Origin: Gp1-AA145 sp963757135
Lineage (GTDB): Bacteria; Acidobacteriota; Terriglobia; Terriglobales; Acidobacteriaceae
Direction: 5' to 3'
NCBI GenBank assembly: GCA_963757135.1
Contig: CAVWQE010000004.1
Span: 62,001-126,000, forward strand
DNA length: 64,000 nucleotides
Shown: positions 50,342-59,631 of the stretch, in pieces
Position numbering within the stretch: the stretch's first letter is position 1
Layout: each line of letters starts with the position of its first letter
The notes under the pieces: generated by a model
Databases searched by the model: none
Seen by the model: only the letters and a program-made list of their open reading frames with translations
Told to the model about the DNA's origin: nothing
Made by a program: the position numbers and the translations under genes

Positions 50342-52019
50342 AGTTGAACGCCACGCCGCCGCGAACGGCGCGCGCAGACTGCACCAGATACACCGTCCGC
50401 CCATCCTGCCCCATGACCGGCACATAGCCTTGTGCCAGCAGGTTGCGGATTTCGAGCAGCACATCCATATGTCCCGGCAATGAGGCCATTCCCGGTACAG
50501 GCTGCCGGATGAAGAAATCGAGGAACGGATCGGCTTGCCCCGCCGAAGAATTGAACATATCCACCGGAGTAAGCGACCGTCCGCTGGTCCAGCCGTAGGA
50601 CGCAATCCAGCGCGTCTTCGCGCCCGGAACTCCACCGCTGAGTTTCGCCGATACCGCATGACGATAGCGTTGCGTCGTCGCTTCGCGCGCATCCTCCAAC
50701 TTTACGTCGCTCTTGTCGAGATCGAGCGTTCCGCCATAGCTGTAATCCAGCGTGGCAGAAATATCGGATACCAACTGCCGTTCCAGCACCAGCCTCATCC
50801 CGCGCGTATCCAGATTTTCACCCTGGTAGGTGAACGTTCCTGAATATGGATCAGGCAGGACGTCCCCGTTGGCTCCCGAAAGTTCGCCCACTCCGGTCAA
50901 TGCCGGATTTCCGATGCGGTCAAAATAAACCGCGGCTTGCATGCTGGTCTTGCCTTCACGGTGTGAAACTGCGACTTCCTGATGATGCGCCCGCTCCAGC
51001 GCCGGCGCATAACCGTTCACGCTCATGCGCGGGTCGGTCTCGCTCAAATCTGCGGGAGCTGACTCAAAGCCTTTTTCTCCACGCCGGTCGGGGCGCGAAG
51101 TCGTGTAACGGTATTCCACAAACGTGTCCGGTGAAAGATGCGCCGCAACCTGGCCAAACGGCCGAAACGCGGTCACTCTCCCCAGGAATTGTATGGTCTG
51201 CAACTCGCTGCCAAACTTGAACTCCAGGACGTCACCGATCGTCATCCTGTCAGACGTCGACATGGACAATGCCTGCAAGTCTGCGTTGCGGAGTCCCAGC
51301 CCAGGAGTTGAAAGTCGCCGCATCGTGACCGCTACTTCCGGTGTCGAGCCGTTTGCCATCTGATGCTTGTACGAGGTGCGGACTACTGCGTTGGGCAAGC
51401 CCGGCCCGTAGCCCAGGTCTCCGCCCAGTCGCAGCGTGTCCGAGGCGAAGAATGATTTCTCCAGGGTGAAACCTGTGCTCATGTCAGAACCCGACCCGAA
51501 GCCTTGAGAGGAAGATCCAGCCAGGAAGGAAAGCGACCCCTTCAGGTCGGAATCACTGGCTTTGGACACTACAACAGGCGAGCCATCCGGCATCAGCCGG
51601 AGCACAGGTCGATTCGCAGTTGATCGCAATACCCAGTCCCAGTCGCCGTTGTCCGTGCTTCCGTTTCGCGGCGCGAACTGCACCGCGTCAAACAACGTGG
51701 TCAGCGTGAGATTCAGCAGAATCCCGGCTCCCGCTTTTACATTTACTCTTTCTCTGAGTGTGGGAAGAAAAGCTGGCGCTGAAACCTTGACGCTGTAGTT
51801 GCCAGGGGGCAAACCGGTCGCTGCGAAGAAGCCTTGATCATCGGTAAAGACTCTGAACGTCCGCAGCGCCGTACCTAGAACATCCACGACGGCGCCCATT
51901 TGGGGCACGCCCTGCCCATTCCGCACATAACCCGAGATCGTCGCAGTTCGATCGGCGCTCCACATCGGCAGCGCCAAACCAACCAGCACTACGAAATATC
52001 CGAGCTTCCGCAAGATCAA
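50337..52019 (-). CDS. outer-membrane barrel protein with carboxypeptidase-regulatory domain
   Basis: The protein of about 560 residues has a signal peptide (LGYFVVLVGLALPMWSA), a carboxypeptidase-regulatory-like domain (TATISGYVRNGQGVPQMGAV, TDDQGFFAATGLPPGNYSV) and a long beta-barrel-like region ending in phenylalanine (RGGVAFNF), the outer-membrane signature. It lacks a clear plug domain, so it is not a standard TonB receptor. The start is uncertain: TTG 52019 has GAGG five bases upstream and TTG 52013 is close; the open frame to 52133 overlaps the upstream gene. It lies 22 bases behind the GWxTD gene and is probably its operon partner. Confidence 0.78.
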   Translation of the reverse strand: MILRKLGYFVVLVGLALPMWSADRTATISGYVRNGQGVPQMGAVVDVLGTALRTFRVFTDDQGFFAATGLPPGNYSVKVSAPAFLPTLRERVNVKAGAGILLNLTLTTLFDAVQFAPRNGSTDNGDWDWVLRSTANRPVLRLMPDGSPVVVSKASDSDLKGSLSFLAGSSSQGFGSGSDMSTGFTLEKSFFASDTLRLGGDLGYGPGLPNAVVRTSYKHQMANGSTPEVAVTMRRLSTPGLGLRNADLQALSMSTSDRMTIGDVLEFKFGSELQTIQFLGRVTAFRPFGQVAAHLSPDTFVEYRYTTSRPDRRGEKGFESAPADLSETDPRMSVNGYAPALERAHHQEVAVSHREGKTSMQAAVYFDRIGNPALTGVGELSGANGDVLPDPYSGTFTYQGENLDTRGMRLVLERQLVSDISATLDYSYGGTLDLDKSDVKLEDAREATTQRYRHAVSAKLSGGVPGAKTRWIASYGWTSGRSLTPVDMFNSSAGQADPFLDFFIRQPVPGMASLPGHMDVLLEIRNLLAQGYVPVMGQDGRTVYLVQSARAVRGGVAFNF

Positions 52020-52041
52020 GCGACCCTCTGTGTTCTGCTCG

Positions 52042-53868
52042 TTACTCAACTTGGAACGTTGCTGAAGGATCCACCGTTTGTTTCGAAATATTGTCGTTGA
52101 CTTTGATTTGAATACGATACACCCCTGGGTCAAGATTGGCCGCTGCCACCACCTTCTGCAACGTCACCTGATCGCCCAGATTTCCCATCTTCTCCGAAGA
52201 ATCTATCGCGTGTACCACCGGCTTGTTTGTGGTAGCGTTCACGATATCGTACTCGAATGTGGCCGACGGTTTGTGAGCTTTTTCGTCTACGCTGAGATTA
52301 TAGACTTGCATCCAGAAGTTCACCTTCTGGCCCCGCTTGAATACCGCCGGCTTATTGTCGCCCCCAGCCACCCGCGGACGTACCTTGGTCGTACCGATTA
52401 CGAACATTCCCGCCCCCACACTATTTGTGGGTACGGGTTCCATCTGGTCCGCCAGAATCAGTGAAGAACTCGCCAGCTTGTCATCCGAGAAATCCGGCAC
52501 CACGATGCCGCGGCTGTATGTTCCCATGCGATCGCCATTGACGTCCTTGACCACTACGTCGAGCTTGTACCGCCCCGGATGCAACGGCACCGACTTTCCG
52601 TAAATCTTGTAATTCTCAGCCTCGCGGGGCAGTAACTCCGCAGGAACATCGGCTTCAACTGTGTCCTCAAAGGTCTGTGCGACCTTCCCCCCGATGTTCG
52701 TAATGCGTCCGAAAATGTTGACCACGCCGTGCTGCACCCCGTCTTTATTGGTGAAAGTGATGTCCCGATTTCTGATCTGCACCGTTACTGGCACCAGCAC
52801 CGTTTCGTTCGTGATCTTCACGAAATCCGTGCGCACATCAAACGGCATCGGATTGTAAGTAATGTGGTGCCCGACCTCTTCTGCCAGATCTTTGAATTTG
52901 ATCGGCGGCGCCTGGTTCAATTTGGCAAACTGCTCCAACCGATCGAATTCTTTCGCCTGCAGCGACGACGAATCCGGCCCCTGTCCCAGCCGTTCCAATC
53001 CCCCATTACTAAAACGGTCGGCTTTCGACGACATCCCCATCTGCTCATAAAGCGTCAACCCGGCATTCGGAACTTGCGCCAGCGCGTCCTTCTCCCCCCT
53101 ATCCATTGTCATGTGAAATTCGCCGCACATGCAGGTATCGACGAATTCGACGATGACCTGGTCGCCGATGCCGTCGATGTGACGGTAACGCCAATCTTCG
53201 AACGGGTAAGTGGAGGTTTCGCCGCCGCCTTCTTCGATGGGCCGCTCATACTGTCCGCCCGAGGGATGCGATTCAATTTCGTCGGGAGGCCCAAACACGA
53301 TATAGATGCGGCCACGATCGGTACGCCAGCCCTGAATGCCTGCCGCGAAGTGCTCGTTTGCGTACTCGATGCGGCGGTAGTGCTCGTCTTTGAATTCGTT
53401 GTCTTCGCTGTCAGGGTTGGGATTACGCCGGTCCCAGAATGCTTCAATGAACTTGTCGCGCTCTTCTTCGTTGGAGAGCTGCATGAACGCCTTGCGCTCT
53501 TCGTCAGAGATGATCCAGCGCACGTCTTCGTTCAGCCAGTGCTTATCTTCGTCAGATAACTCGTGCTTGAACGACTTGGCGTTTTGCTTCTTACGCTTTT
53601 CCGAAATGGGACGCTTCAGCGGGTCGCCGGACTGGTCCTGTACGTCGGCAGTTTTGGCCGGAGTGGCTGCTGGCTTGGTTTGATCGGCTGGGTTACTACT
53701 TTGAGTCGCTGCGGGCGTCTGGGCCTGATCCGATTTCGGTGAGTCCGCGGGCTTAGCCTGACTGTCTCCGGCGACACTCTGACCAAAGGCGGAAATAGTC
53801 AACGCCATGGTCAACATCGAAGCAAGCAGGAGAATGCGACTTATGAAACCAGCACGGGACATGACCAC
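52042..53868 (-). CDS. exported GWxTD-domain protein
   Basis: The protein of about 608 residues has a signal peptide (ISRILLLASMLTMALTISAFGQ), an Ala/Gln/Pro/Lys-rich linker (about residues 35-90) and a GWxTD domain (WLNEDVRWIISDEERKAF, FIEAFWDRRNPNPD, GIQGWRTDRGRIYIVFGPPDE). A large C-terminal part has beta-sandwich segments (RYKLDVVVKDVNGDRMGTYS, PGVYRIQIKVNDNISKQTV). GWxTD domains are abundant in Acidobacteria and Bacteroidetes without an assigned role. GTG 53868 has AAGGAG seven to eight bases upstream and is preferred; ATG 53862 is two codons inside. It is coupled by proximity to the barrel gene downstream. Confidence 0.87.
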   Translation of the reverse strand: MVMSRAGFISRILLLASMLTMALTISAFGQSVAGDSQAKPADSPKSDQAQTPAATQSSNPADQTKPAATPAKTADVQDQSGDPLKRPISEKRKKQNAKSFKHELSDEDKHWLNEDVRWIISDEERKAFMQLSNEEERDKFIEAFWDRRNPNPDSEDNEFKDEHYRRIEYANEHFAAGIQGWRTDRGRIYIVFGPPDEIESHPSGGQYERPIEEGGGETSTYPFEDWRYRHIDGIGDQVIVEFVDTCMCGEFHMTMDRGEKDALAQVPNAGLTLYEQMGMSSKADRFSNGGLERLGQGPDSSSLQAKEFDRLEQFAKLNQAPPIKFKDLAEEVGHHITYNPMPFDVRTDFVKITNETVLVPVTVQIRNRDITFTNKDGVQHGVVNIFGRITNIGGKVAQTFEDTVEADVPAELLPREAENYKIYGKSVPLHPGRYKLDVVVKDVNGDRMGTYSRGIVVPDFSDDKLASSSLILADQMEPVPTNSVGAGMFVIGTTKVRPRVAGGDNKPAVFKRGQKVNFWMQVYNLSVDEKAHKPSATFEYDIVNATTNKPVVHAIDSSEKMGNLGDQVTLQKVVAAANLDPGVYRIQIKVNDNISKQTVDPSATFQVE

Positions 53869-54370
53869 AGGGACTCCTTCGAACACAACACTGGGTGTGG
53901 ACATTTTATGTCTTTGAACAGGGGAATACAAGACATTGGAGTTGTCAGCATGGCCAGACACCAACCCCTAAATACCCTGATTCGACCGCTATGCCCAATG
54001 GTTGTCCGGGGGTTCGTAAAATCGGTGGATGGCCCTGGGGTCAGGCTCTGAAATCGCGGCCATAAATGGCCGCGCTTCCACGGCGCGCGCTCGTCCATAA
54101 CAGCTGCCTTTGCACGTTCTTTTGTCTGCGGTCGTGCTTTCCTGAATCCAAATGGGAGGAGGAGGGGGTTATAATCAGCGAGGCTTGGGTTCCGCGCCTT
54201 CAGATTGGAACTTTTCACCGAACCGTGTCGTACCCCCTAGTGGAATCGGCCTTTACCGCCTGCTGAACGACAGCCGGCCTGAATTTACGAGTGACTAATG
54301 CCCTTGTGGCTCGTCCAAGATAACCAGGGACAGGAGTGACCGGTTGTCCCATCCGGAGCAGGAGAAAAGC
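53869..54370. other. divergent intergenic region, GWxTD gene to ABC ATPase gene
   Basis: No gene is seen in these 502 bases. A hairpin with nine-base arms, CGCGGCCAT and ATGGCCGCG, lies at 54055-54074. A perfect TATAAT at 54170-54175 faces the ABC gene, but the -35 position is unconvincing. Confidence 0.5.
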
Positions 54371-55114
54371 ATGGCGACGGCAGAAGTGATTAGCATCTCG
54401 CAACCCCAGGTGTCGGCCCCACCCGAGTCGGCCATGATCTACACCTTTGACCTGTGGAAGACCTATGACATGGGGTCGGAGCAGCAGGTCCATGCTCTGC
54501 GCGGCGTAAACCTCTCGATCCGGCGCAATGAGTATGCGGCGATTATGGGACCGAGCGGCTCCGGCAAGTCAACGCTGATGAACCTGATCGGCTGTCTGGA
54601 CTCGCCCAGCCGAGGCCAATACTGGTTGAACTCGCAACAGGTCAGCGAACTCGATGACGACGAGCTTGCCCGCATTCGCAATAAGGAAATCGGCTTCGTG
54701 TTCCAAACCTTCAACCTGCTTGCCCGTGCCACTGCCCTGCACAATGTGGAGCTGCCTCTTATATATGCTGGAATTCCGGCGCACGAGCGCAGCGAGCGCG
54801 CGAAAGAAGCCCTGACTGCGGTGGGGATGGAATCGCGAATGAGCCACAAGCCCAACGAGCTTTCCGGCGGACAGCGCCAGCGCGTTGCCATCGCCCGGGC
54901 GCTGGTCAATAATCCGTCGATCATCCTGGCGGACGAACCGACCGGCAATCTCGACTCCCAAACCGGCAACGAGATCATGGCCCTGTTCGATCGCCTGCAC
55001 TCGGAAGGCAATACCATCGTCCTGGTCACCCATGAGCACGATATCGCCGAATACGCCCATCGCGTGATCTACATCAAAGACGGCGTTGTCGAGCGCGACG
55101 AAGTGAAGCCGTAA
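54371..55114 (+). CDS. ABC transporter ATP-binding protein, MacB/LolD type, without adjacent permease
   Basis: The 247-residue ATPase has Walker A MGPSGSGKSTLMNLIGCLD, Q-loop VFQTFNLLARATALHNVELPL, signature LSGGQRQRVAIARAL, Walker B IILADEPTGNLD and switch His in LVTHEHDIAEYAHR. This is the type VII (MacB/LolD/FtsE-like) subclass that drives lipoprotein release or efflux with FtsX-like permeases. No permease gene lies on either side, so the partner is encoded elsewhere. ATG 54371 has AGGAGAA seven bases upstream; the open frame to a TTG at 54344 is less likely. Confidence 0.9.
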   Translation: MATAEVISISQPQVSAPPESAMIYTFDLWKTYDMGSEQQVHALRGVNLSIRRNEYAAIMGPSGSGKSTLMNLIGCLDSPSRGQYWLNSQQVSELDDDELARIRNKEIGFVFQTFNLLARATALHNVELPLIYAGIPAHERSERAKEALTAVGMESRMSHKPNELSGGQRQRVAIARALVNNPSIILADEPTGNLDSQTGNEIMALFDRLHSEGNTIVLVTHEHDIAEYAHRVIYIKDGVVERDEVKP

Positions 55115-55166
55115 GGCTCTTCATCATGGCAGGGGCTAAAGCCCACATTCTTTCTTCTCCATTTTC

Positions 55167-55186
55167 GGCACGGCTGAAGCCGTGCC
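55167..55186. repeat. perfect palindrome GGCACGGCTGAAGCCGTGCC
   Basis: GGCACGGCT and AGCCGTGCC pair around a two-base centre. It belongs to the repeat cluster 3' of the ABC gene. Confidence 0.75.
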
Positions 55187-55572
55187 CTGATACAAGCTAC
55201 ATCTGCGCTTGTTTTCAGAGCATCCAATCATCTGGACCTAACAATCTAGGTCTCATTGTCTCTTCTCTATTTCGGCACAGCTGATGCGGTGCTCTTCCAG
55301 GTCGTGGTGGAGTTCGAGGTCCGTGTCGCATTCAGCGAGAAGCAGGTTCCCGTTCGGATCCTTCCCTCCCGTCAGTCACTCAGGGCATGCTCTGGACTTC
55401 TCGAAGGTTTCGCTTTACGAAGCCTCGGCTCCGCTCGGCATGACAATTGGGGGTATTGGTTCAGCACGGCTAAACAGGCTGCGGAAAAAGGCGAGGAAAT
55501 GCAGATTCCTCGCCGCGCTCGCCGCGCAAGCGCGGTTACTGACGGCTCGGAATGACAACTTCAAAAGACTTA

Positions 55573-55595
55573 GGGCTCGGGTTGAAGCCGAGCCC
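55573..55595. repeat. hairpin GGGCTCGG / CCGAGCCC
   Basis: Eight paired bases around GTTGAAG. It has the same GCT-GAAG-CC style as 55167-55186, suggesting one family with compensated stems. Confidence 0.65.
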
Positions 55596-55749
55596 TTTCA
55601 AATCGCGCGATGCTGTGAGTTTTTCCGCGGCCTATGAAGGCGTGCCCTGACACAACCTCATTTCTCCAGTGTTTAATGTAGCCGTCTGTTTATCCGCAAA
55701 GGCCGCGCCAGACGCCTAGTGTGCATCGAAGCTCGATGTGAACAGGCCC

Positions 55750-56826
55750 ATGGTGAATAGAGCCCGACTGCAAATACTCGCATTGATTTTTTTTGGCGTC
55801 GTTAGCGGCACCGCTAACGGCTCCGATGCAACGGCAATCCATCAACGGACAATAGAGAATTCGACTAGCACCGCCCAGTCAATTAACAATTCAAGTGTTT
55901 TCTCGTCGGCTACTCCCGATCAAGCCATTGCCGAGAGTGCGGAAATAAGTTCGTCCGAACTGACGCAAGCCATCGCAGATCTTGACCCTGAGAGCGGCGA
56001 CTCGCCCGACCAGCCACAGTCTCCGCCATCGCGTGCGGAAGATCGCCGCGACCGTGTCTTTTATCCCGGAGACACTGAGCGCCCGAAGCCTCTATTTCGC
56101 AAGCTGCTGCTGAACATTGCCTACGATCAGGCAGACATTTTTACCAGCCCGTTTCGCGCGAACCGGCACAATGCTCTGCAGTGGCTGATCCCGCTGGCGG
56201 TGGTGGGCGCACTGATTCCTGCGGACACCCACATTGCGAATGCATTCGAGAACAGCAAAGGGCAGGTCCGGTGGGGTGGCCGGATTTCAGATATTGGCGC
56301 GTCGTACACGCTGATACCGATCGTGGCGGGATCCTACATTTACGGCGCGTGGCGCGATAACGCCAAAGGACGCGAGATTGGCGTGCTGGGCACCGAGACG
56401 TTACTCGACAGCTTGATTGTGGTCGGCATTACCAAAGAACTTTTTCGCCGCAACCGTCCGGATGACAGAAATCCTGGGGACTTCTGGGCCGGTGGAACTT
56501 CGTTCCCCTCGGGGCACGCGATTCAGATATGGTCCATCGCGTCGCTGCTTGACCATGAGTACAAGCACAAGAGAATCGTCGGCATCACTGCATACAGTTT
56601 GGCCGCGATTGTGAGCGCGGCGCGAATCGCAGCGCAAAAACATTTTGCGTCGGACGTGGTCGCCGGCGGAGCTATGGGCTGGTTCATCGGGCGTTACGTT
56701 TATGACACGCACATGAGCCATCTGGCGCACCAGCACTCGTCGCTGATACCGATGATCACGCCGGACATCGAGCCGTTACAGCGGAAGTATGGAGTGGCGC
56801 TGGCGTTTAATTTGGGAGGACGGTGA
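55750..56826 (+). CDS. exported PAP2-family phosphatase
   Basis: The 358-residue protein has a signal segment (LQILALIFFGVVSGTANG), a Ser/Asp-rich variable region (residues about 30-110) and a PAP2 domain. The three phosphatase signature motifs are KELFRRNRP, PSGHA and the SAARIAAQKHFASDVVAGG block, with conserved Arg and two His residues. PAP2 enzymes dephosphorylate lipid phosphates such as undecaprenyl pyrophosphate, or act as acid phosphatases. Membrane helices are few, so it may be periplasmic or membrane-anchored. GTG 55738 is an alternative start. Confidence 0.87.
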   Translation: MVNRARLQILALIFFGVVSGTANGSDATAIHQRTIENSTSTAQSINNSSVFSSATPDQAIAESAEISSSELTQAIADLDPESGDSPDQPQSPPSRAEDRRDRVFYPGDTERPKPLFRKLLLNIAYDQADIFTSPFRANRHNALQWLIPLAVVGALIPADTHIANAFENSKGQVRWGGRISDIGASYTLIPIVAGSYIYGAWRDNAKGREIGVLGTETLLDSLIVVGITKELFRRNRPDDRNPGDFWAGGTSFPSGHAIQIWSIASLLDHEYKHKRIVGITAYSLAAIVSAARIAAQKHFASDVVAGGAMGWFIGRYVYDTHMSHLAHQHSSLIPMITPDIEPLQRKYGVALAFNLGGR

Positions 56827-56874
56827 GGGCTAACTGCGACTGAACCTTGTCCATTCCGTCCGGACCTGGGCACT

Positions 56875-56894
56875 GTCGGACAGGAATGTCCGAC
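56875..56894. repeat. palindrome GTCGGACAGGAATGTCCGAC
   Basis: GTCGGACA pairs with TGTCCGAC around GGAA. It is intergenic between the PAP2 gene and the next minus-strand gene, and similar in style to the GGACAAGAGTGTCC palindrome in thiE. Confidence 0.65.
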
Positions 56895-56959
56895 CCGCAC
56901 GGCCCGATCAGATGCACGCAGGCAACGTCTGACGAGGCCTGCACACTGCGGCTGTGGGC

Positions 56960-57313
56960 CTAGGCCGCGCTTGATTTTTCGGCGCGCTGCTCGTGCAGCC
57001 GCCCTTCTTTTTCTTCTAACAAGCGATTGATTTCGCGGACGAGTTCCATGAGTCGAGCTGGGTCCTGCTCAGTGGCGGCCCGTTCGCAAAGCAATCGCCA
57101 ACGCTCCGCGTTTTCGCCTTGCACGGTTTGTACCTCGTAGAACGTGTATATCAGAGCTGACGGTGTTTCGTCAGTCAGCTCAGGCGCAAAAGGAAGCGCC
57201 AATATGCGCCAACCCAGTTCCGCGGGGAAAGACTCGTTGGTAAAGCAGAGCTGGCGTTTTTTGACGCTTTCAGGTGCACTACCCCAGCATATCTTGGGCC
57301 GGTCCAGATGCAA
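56960..57313 (-). CDS. small hypothetical protein with C-terminal helical region
   Basis: The 117-residue protein has an N-terminal beta-rich part (ICWGSAPESVKKRQLCFTNE, YTFYEVQTVQ) and a charged helical C-terminus (ERWRLLCERAATEQDPARLM, ELVREINRLLEEKEGRLHEQ). No domain was recognised and no signal or membrane segment is present. The helical part would suit a coiled-coil or adaptor role. IS copy 2 inserted about 80 bases upstream of its start and may have separated it from its promoter. Confidence 0.6.
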   Translation of the reverse strand: MHLDRPKICWGSAPESVKKRQLCFTNESFPAELGWRILALPFAPELTDETPSALIYTFYEVQTVQGENAERWRLLCERAATEQDPARLMELVREINRLLEEKEGRLHEQRAEKSSAA

Positions 57314-57389
57314 TGGCCCCTCGTTGCCGCGCTTAGCCCAGCGCTACCGAACGACGCCGAGGGCCGATTTATTTTCTTTATTTCTCGTG

Positions 57390-57406
57390 CGTTATCCACG
57401 ACGGGC
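57390..57406. repeat. target-site duplication, left copy (IS copy 2)
   Basis: CGTTATCCACGACGGGC, 17 bases, repeated exactly at 58851-58867; ambiguous by one T. Confidence 0.88.
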
Positions 57407-58850
57407 TGTTGTTAGCAAGTTAAAATGTCCGGTTTTGTTAGCAGGTGACATGTCCGGTTTGAGTTAATGAACCAGCAGCAGTCGGGGCTGTGGGAAAGTG
57501 GGAATCCCGCGGTTTTTGCGGGATTTCCAAGCGGGGTGGGAAAGTCGGGTTTTTGACTTTTCCACCCCGCGTCTTTTCCACAGCCCGTCGCGGCGGCGTT
57601 TTATCTGCCGCCCAGGTCTCACCTTGTGCGCTGTATCGGCCCAGCCGATGCGGTCCGTGCGTCAGGCTGATCGATCCATCCAAATGCTGATGCAAAGTCA
57701 CCGTGCAGCCAGCCAGGCTGGCTCGCCAACGCACCGCTTCGATCTGCAAGCTGAGGTTCTGAAAGCTGACCGTGTTGTCCCGATTCACCGTGCGCTCGAA
57801 CTGCAGCGAGAAGATGAGATCCAGATCCCGGCTGCGCCGGGGAACAAATGCGCTGCCCGATTGCGGCGCCCGCACCTGAAAACGGCGATTGACTCGGCGA
57901 TGTAGTGTTCTCGGAGAAAAGCATTAGCATCTTCCAGAGTGCGGATCCCATGCAGCCGCAGCTCTTGCGGCAGCCGCCCTTGCCAGGTGCCAAAGTTACG
58001 TTCACTGCGCCCCCGGGCCTGCGGCGAGTAGGCCGGAATCATCTGTACTCCCAACTCGCGTAGCGCTCGTCCCACTTGCGTCAAGCGATGAGGATCGACC
58101 CGTCCCCCCACCTTGGGCGTTAACCAAAAATGGCTGCCGCGGTCGCTGTACAAGGCGCAGAACACGCCTTTGCGCTCGATTACTTCCTTCAGCCCGGCCA
58201 TTACAGTCAGCGTCGATTCCTCTTCCACTAACTGCGCGTAATAGATCTCGCTGCTGGCATCGTCCAGAATGACAATCAGGTCATACCAGCGCTCATCTTG
58301 GAACCAGCGATGCCGGCTGCCATCGATGTGCAGCAGCATACCCGGCAGCGGACGCCGCGGTCGGCGTTTGCGATGCACCCCGCGTTGCCGCCCTCGCTCT
58401 ACCAGTCCGGCTCCTTGCAAGGCCAGTTTCACCCAGCTGTAGCTCAGTTCAATGTGGTGCTCGGCCCTCAGCTTCTCATGAAAATGTCGCACGTTCAGAT
58501 CGAAATACTTCTCCCGGTAGAGTCCCAGAATCTGCTCCACTAGGGCCATGGGGACTCGCGGGGGAGAGGGCTTCCCCCGCCGTCGATCGAACAGCCCGTC
58601 ATAGCCGAACTCTTCGTAGCGCTCCCGCCAACGACGCATGTGCCGATCGCTAATACCCATGATCTCCGCTGCCTGCCACCACGTGATCCGTTTCGCCATC
58701 GCCCGCAAGATTACTTCCTGTACTTTCATTGCCCGCTCCATCGCGGCCTTCGAGTAAGAAACCATGCTTCGCATGGTCTCTTACCCTCACCGCCTGAAAA
58801 GCGGACATATCACGTGCTATCTCAACCGGACATATCATGTGCTAACGACA
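57407..58850 (-). mobile_element. insertion sequence copy 2, IS1202/ISNCY-like, frameshifted
   Basis: This 1444-bp element appears identical to copy 1 (3406-4850) except for one missing A near 57891, where copy 1 has GATTGAACTC and this copy GATTGACTC. The terminal repeats are the same and the 17-bp target duplication is intact, so the insertion is recent. The near identity of the two copies 54 kb apart points to recent transposition. Confidence 0.92.
57438..58774 (-). pseudogene. frameshifted transposase of IS copy 2
   Basis: Translation from 58774 matches the intact transposase for about 294 residues, up to LREHYIAE, and then changes frame at the one-base deletion near 57891. It ends after 329 codons at 57785, with the tail SIAVFRCGRRNRAAHLF replacing the native one. 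The lost part (QVRAPQSGSAFVPRR and onward) remains open in the other frame down to 57438. The catalytic D, D, E region is present but the C-terminal domain is lost, so the product is probably inactive unless frameshifting restores it. Confidence 0.9.
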
Positions 58851-58867
58851 CGTTATCCACGACGGGC
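58851..58867. repeat. target-site duplication, right copy (IS copy 2)
   Basis: Exact repeat of 57390-57406 directly after the element's GCTAACGACA end. Confidence 0.88.
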
Positions 58868-58915
58868 TTGCCTGAGCGCCACATCCCGTGTAGCTTGTTG
58901 CTGGCTTTTGCCATT

Positions 58916-59551
58916 ATGAGCACTTTCGACTCTCCCGGGGAATTGCTTCGCCTCTCGGAACATTACCGGCGAATGACGGATGAGGAACTGATCGTGCTGA
59001 AACAGGATTCGTCCGAATTGACCGACATGGCGCAGCAGGCACTGGCAATGGAAATCTCCCAGCGCAGATTAACGGTGCCACCTGCGGATAAGATGCGGGA
59101 CGAACCTGCTCCAGAGAGGTCTTCTGAAGACGACCCGTACGACGCAGAGCGTGAACTGATTGACGTTCGCACGGTGTGGAGCTTGGCGGATGCGCTGGAG
59201 ATGCAGAGGTTGTTGGATAATGCCGGCATTCCATTCGTAATGGGCGAGGAGAAAGCCAGGCGTGCAGAAGCAGTGACCTCGAATTTTTCGGATGGCGTCA
59301 GCGTGCAGGTCATGAAAGTGGCACAGCCTTGGATATTGCAGGCGCTCCAGTATTACGAACCTAAAAGCGAACCGCCTGAATATAAGGATTCGAGCGATGA
59401 GGAGGTAGCAATCCGCTGCCCGAAATGCCACTCGACGGAAGTCATATTTGATGAATTGGATGGGGACGGAAAGTCGCCGCAAAAGTTCAAATGGACATGC
59501 GACTCATGCGGACATGAATGGGAGGATGAGGGCATCGAGACGGACAAGTAA
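58916..59551 (+). CDS. zinc-ribbon protein with DUF2007-like middle region
   Basis: The 211-residue protein has an N-terminal helical part (MTDEELIVLKQDSSELTDMA), a middle region resembling DUF2007 (VWSLADALEMQRLLDNAGIP, SVQVMKVAQPWILQALQYYE) and a C-terminal zinc ribbon with IRCPKCHSTEV and WTCDSCGHEW. It is probably cytosolic; function unknown. The frame is open upstream through the IS end to 58640, but ATG 58916 follows the target duplication and is the likely native start. IS copy 2 inserted 49 bases upstream of that ATG, so its promoter may be altered. Confidence 0.75.
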   Translation: MSTFDSPGELLRLSEHYRRMTDEELIVLKQDSSELTDMAQQALAMEISQRRLTVPPADKMRDEPAPERSSEDDPYDAERELIDVRTVWSLADALEMQRLLDNAGIPFVMGEEKARRAEAVTSNFSDGVSVQVMKVAQPWILQALQYYEPKSEPPEYKDSSDEEVAIRCPKCHSTEVIFDELDGDGKSPQKFKWTCDSCGHEWEDEGIETDK

Positions 59552-59590
59552 AGTGGAGGTCATCCTCGCGGGCGAGGGCGTATGAGTTTT

Positions 59591-59610
59591 CGCGGGCAAG
59601 AGTGCCCGCG
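59591..59610. repeat. palindrome CGCGGGCAAGAGTGCCCGCG
   Basis: Perfect stem with AAGAGT-type centre and flanks TTTT and CCACA. It is the same family as the copy embedded in thiE at 32251-32270, with stem changes that preserve pairing. Confidence 0.8.
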
Positions 59611-59631
59611 CCACATGGCATTTTCTAAAAA

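Larger units (their letters stand above)
55115..55749. other. repeat-rich intergenic region, no gene
   Basis: The region contains several small palindromes, including GGCACGGCTGAAGCCGTGCC (55167-55186), a GGGCTCGG/CCGAGCCC hairpin (55573-55595) and degenerate GGCACAGCTGATGCGG. Between them are stretches typical of dispersed bacterial repeats (CTTCGGCTCCGCTCGGCATGA-like). A weak open frame at 55256-55555 consists of this repeat material and is not a gene. Confidence 0.65.

Noticed and set aside
52729..53559. Plus-strand frame of 276 codons opposite the GWxTD gene
   Set aside because: Antisense shadow with no recognisable domain.
55256..55555. 99-codon plus-strand frame
   Set aside because: It consists of dispersed palindromic repeat material, with no ribosome binding site.
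58640..58915. Upstream extension of the zinc-ribbon gene into the IS
   Set aside because: The open frame crosses the IS end and target duplication, so it is an accident of insertion; ATG 58916 is the native start.
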